From Progne subis subis (lineage: Eukaryota > Chordata > Aves > Passeriformes > Hirundinidae): DNA of 64,000 bases. The stretch lies in the NCBI GenBank assembly GCA_022316685.1, contig JAKJHU010000030.1, positions 8,706,860-8,770,859 on the forward strand, given 5' to 3'. Both the position numbers and the translations under genes were made by a program. The notes under the pieces were generated by a model. That model was not told where the DNA came from. It made no database searches and saw only the letters and a program-made list of their open reading frames with translations. How positions within the stretch are numbered: the first letter of the stretch is position 1; each line of letters starts with the position of its first letter. Shown here in pieces: positions 61,943-64,000 of the stretch.

Positions 61943-63276
61943 CTCACCTACCTGACTTCTCAGGCATATTGCAAGGTATCTCCATGATGGTATGATAGAT
62001 TGGTCAACTAAAGTTGAGTCCACCACATGTGTAAATGACGCCCATTATTATTTTTTACTGTTACACTGTGCATGACTATGTACTAAAATGATCCTAAGGG
62101 GACATTTAGGCTGGGACACTAGCTCTAGTTCTGAGACCAGGTGGTAAAATCTGGCTATATCATTGCTATTAAACTGTCTTTGCTTCCAGTTCAAAGCAGC
62201 TACATTCAAACCATACTGAAACTGTACATTGTGTTGTCTAATTCACAAATTGTGCCTGTGAATTTTTGGAAAGAGTGCTAAATCAGTTAGGCTAATAGTG
62301 TGCTAGAAACTAGTGCAATAACAATACTACAAATGATATGTAGACTTTCATTGCCCAGTTCTTTCTTGGTGTTGTTCATTTGGCATAGATGCTTCATGAT
62401 TATTGAGAAGAATAATGGAGGGCCTGTATGGAATTTATAAGCATGTCTCATAAGAAAGATCTGAAAGAAAGAAAGGTAACCAGAAGTTAAGGTGTTCACC
62501 AGAGAAAATTATCAATGCTGTTTTCAGGTGAAAATATTCCATTTGATGTTATGTGACTATATGTTTCATTTCACCCTGGGAATAATATAACAGCCAGCAA
62601 ACTCCATTTGGAAATATCACCGTGCCCATCTTAGAGGAGTAGTTTGTTTGAGTGGAATGTGACAGCTATTTGCCAAGGAAAATAGCATTGCAGATCTGTG
62701 TGGGAATGAGGCCAGGGAAGAATCCTGCATGCAAGGGAAAATACAGAGAGACTGTAAGGAGGTGAAAAGAGAACCCTGATGTTATATATGTTGTAGAAAG
62801 TTAGGTAAAAAAAACCCCAAAACCAACTTGCTTAGTATCTTTTGCTAGTATGTCTTGTCTTTAATAAAAGCTGGTAATCTGAATGCAGCATATTCAAGAA
62901 TACCATACCCTGAAACATCATTTTAGCTAATGTGGAAAGCTAATCAGTGAATCAGTCCCTGATGCAAGTGCAATCAGTGTTCACTCGCACATCCTATCCA
63001 AGTAGTGATCAGGCCAAATCTTTGCATACGCTTCCATCTGGAGAAGGGTTTGTGTGGGCACAGTGGTTTTCCTGAATAATTACCAAGACTTCAAATTATG
63101 AGCTGCAGGTCTTCTACTCATAAGATATTGCATTGACTTAAATAAAGGGATTATTACCAAAGAATTTAATTTTACACCTGTGTGAGTACTTTTCATGTAG
63201 TAGTTTATTTCATATTTTATAGGGGTGAAAGGGAGCATTCAGAGAGGATTATCTTAATTACACTTTGGTGAGAGTG
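61943..63276. other. Intergenic, nothing recognised
   Basis: AT-rich. A donor-like AAG|GTATCT lies at about 61,973, just after the unidentified ORF. No repeat family recognised. Confidence 0.4.
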
Positions 63277-63577
63277 TGTAGCAGAATTTTTGGAGGCAGA
63301 CACAGAGAGGCCTGACAGTGCTGGGAAAGTTCTATTGTTTTAGCACTGTCAAGGACTATGAGCCTGAGAACCAGCTTTTTCCCTCAACAAAGTGTAAACA
63401 GGTAACTCCAAAGGAATGCTTATGCAGATAACACTAGCCAATAGCTAGTAGTAAAATGCCATGTGAACAGCTTGTGCACAAGAATGATAAATGTATAAAA
63501 GAACCCTGTGTACCCTCAATAAATGGAGCATTCACCACCACTTCCGTGAAGAAGGTGTTTGACTCTGGCTGTTCCCA
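63277..63577 (+). mobile_element. Probable short solo LTR, plus orientation
   Basis: TGTAGCAGAATTTTTGGAGG starts the element. TATAAAAG lies at 63,494, AATAAA at 63,518, and the U5-like GTTTGACTCTGGCTGTTCCCA ends near 63,577. The element order and roughly 24-bp TATA to poly(A)-signal spacing resemble the LTR at 59,364. No clear TSD, so the 3' edge is approximate. Confidence 0.7.
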
Positions 63578-64000
63578 GTGTTTTTGTTTTGTTTTTCTTT
63601 TCAGAAATCACCTTTAGGAGTGGACTGTGCTCTCAGTAGAATAGCAGATTGTTGGTCTGAAAAGGAGACCAATAGACTGACAATCCTTGAGAGATGACTG
63701 TCAGATAAAATGACAAATGCATTTTCAATGTAAAGTTAGCACATGCAGGGTGCAAGAGTTACCACAAGCCAGAAGGCAGCAAATTACTCAGGCTGCTGCT
63801 TCTCAACTCCATGAGGGCAATGCTGTCTAATGCTGTACATTGCTACTTTATTTCTATTCCATAAAGATGTATCTGTTAAAGCTACCCCTGATTCAAATGA
63901 AAAAGAATTCTATCCACATTTTTAAACACTTTTTTCTTTCTGCTGAGAGAAATAATACAGGAATTAAAATAAACTGGATTGTAAGCAGGACCCTGCCTGA
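63578..64000. other. Intergenic, nothing recognised
   Basis: AT-rich to the window edge. No gene or repeat identified. Confidence 0.45.

Noticed and set aside
1..64000. CRISPR array, bacterial operons, riboswitches, tRNA or rRNA genes
   Set aside because: No regularly spaced repeats, operon-like gene packing, or tRNA/rRNA signatures; the DNA is vertebrate.

Overview
The window looks like avian nuclear DNA, most likely from a songbird (passerine). The reasons are many CR1 LINE fragments, numerous solo endogenous-retrovirus LTRs of kinds common in bird genomes, no recognisable SINEs, and one spliced vertebrate gene. Nothing bacterial is present. No tRNA, rRNA or CRISPR array was found.

Region 1 (1-11,620, minus strand): the only gene I can name is KCNV1, the silent or modulatory voltage-gated K+ channel subunit Kv8.1. 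Three coding segments run right to left: exon 1 at 10,713-10,232 (T1 domain), exon 2 at 8,459-7,933 (S1-S4) and exon 3 at 260-1 (S5, pore, start of S6). GT/AG sites and codon phases join exactly into 423 uninterrupted codons. The last roughly 80 residues lie beyond base 1. A CpG island at about 10,740-11,620 marks the promoter. Intron 2 carries a degraded CR1 (391-2,552).

Region 2 (11,620-64,000): the 5' flank of KCNV1, an AT-rich stretch with no confirmed gene. From established synteny (not visible here) it should be part of the KCNV1-CSMD3 gene desert. It holds fragments of old and younger CR1 and an unusually dense LTR cluster at 19.8-27.9 kb. In that cluster are several solo LTRs with readable target-site duplications (TSDs), three copies of one short family, and one LTR nested inside another. 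More LTRs lie at 35.9, 53.2, 59.4 and 63.3 kb. CR1 pieces lie at 12.3, 23.4, 28.6, 32.8, 34.9, 42.8, 48.6 and 55.2 kb.

No internal gag, pol or env sequence was recognised, so the retroviral elements appear to be solo LTRs left by LTR-LTR recombination. Candidates for something undescribed are a 160-codon ORF at 61,460-61,942 with type II membrane-protein features, and a GC-raised, apparently non-repeat cluster at 41.6-42.6 kb. Neither is proven. I found no convincing novel multi-gene system; the best-supported observations concern retroelement structure.
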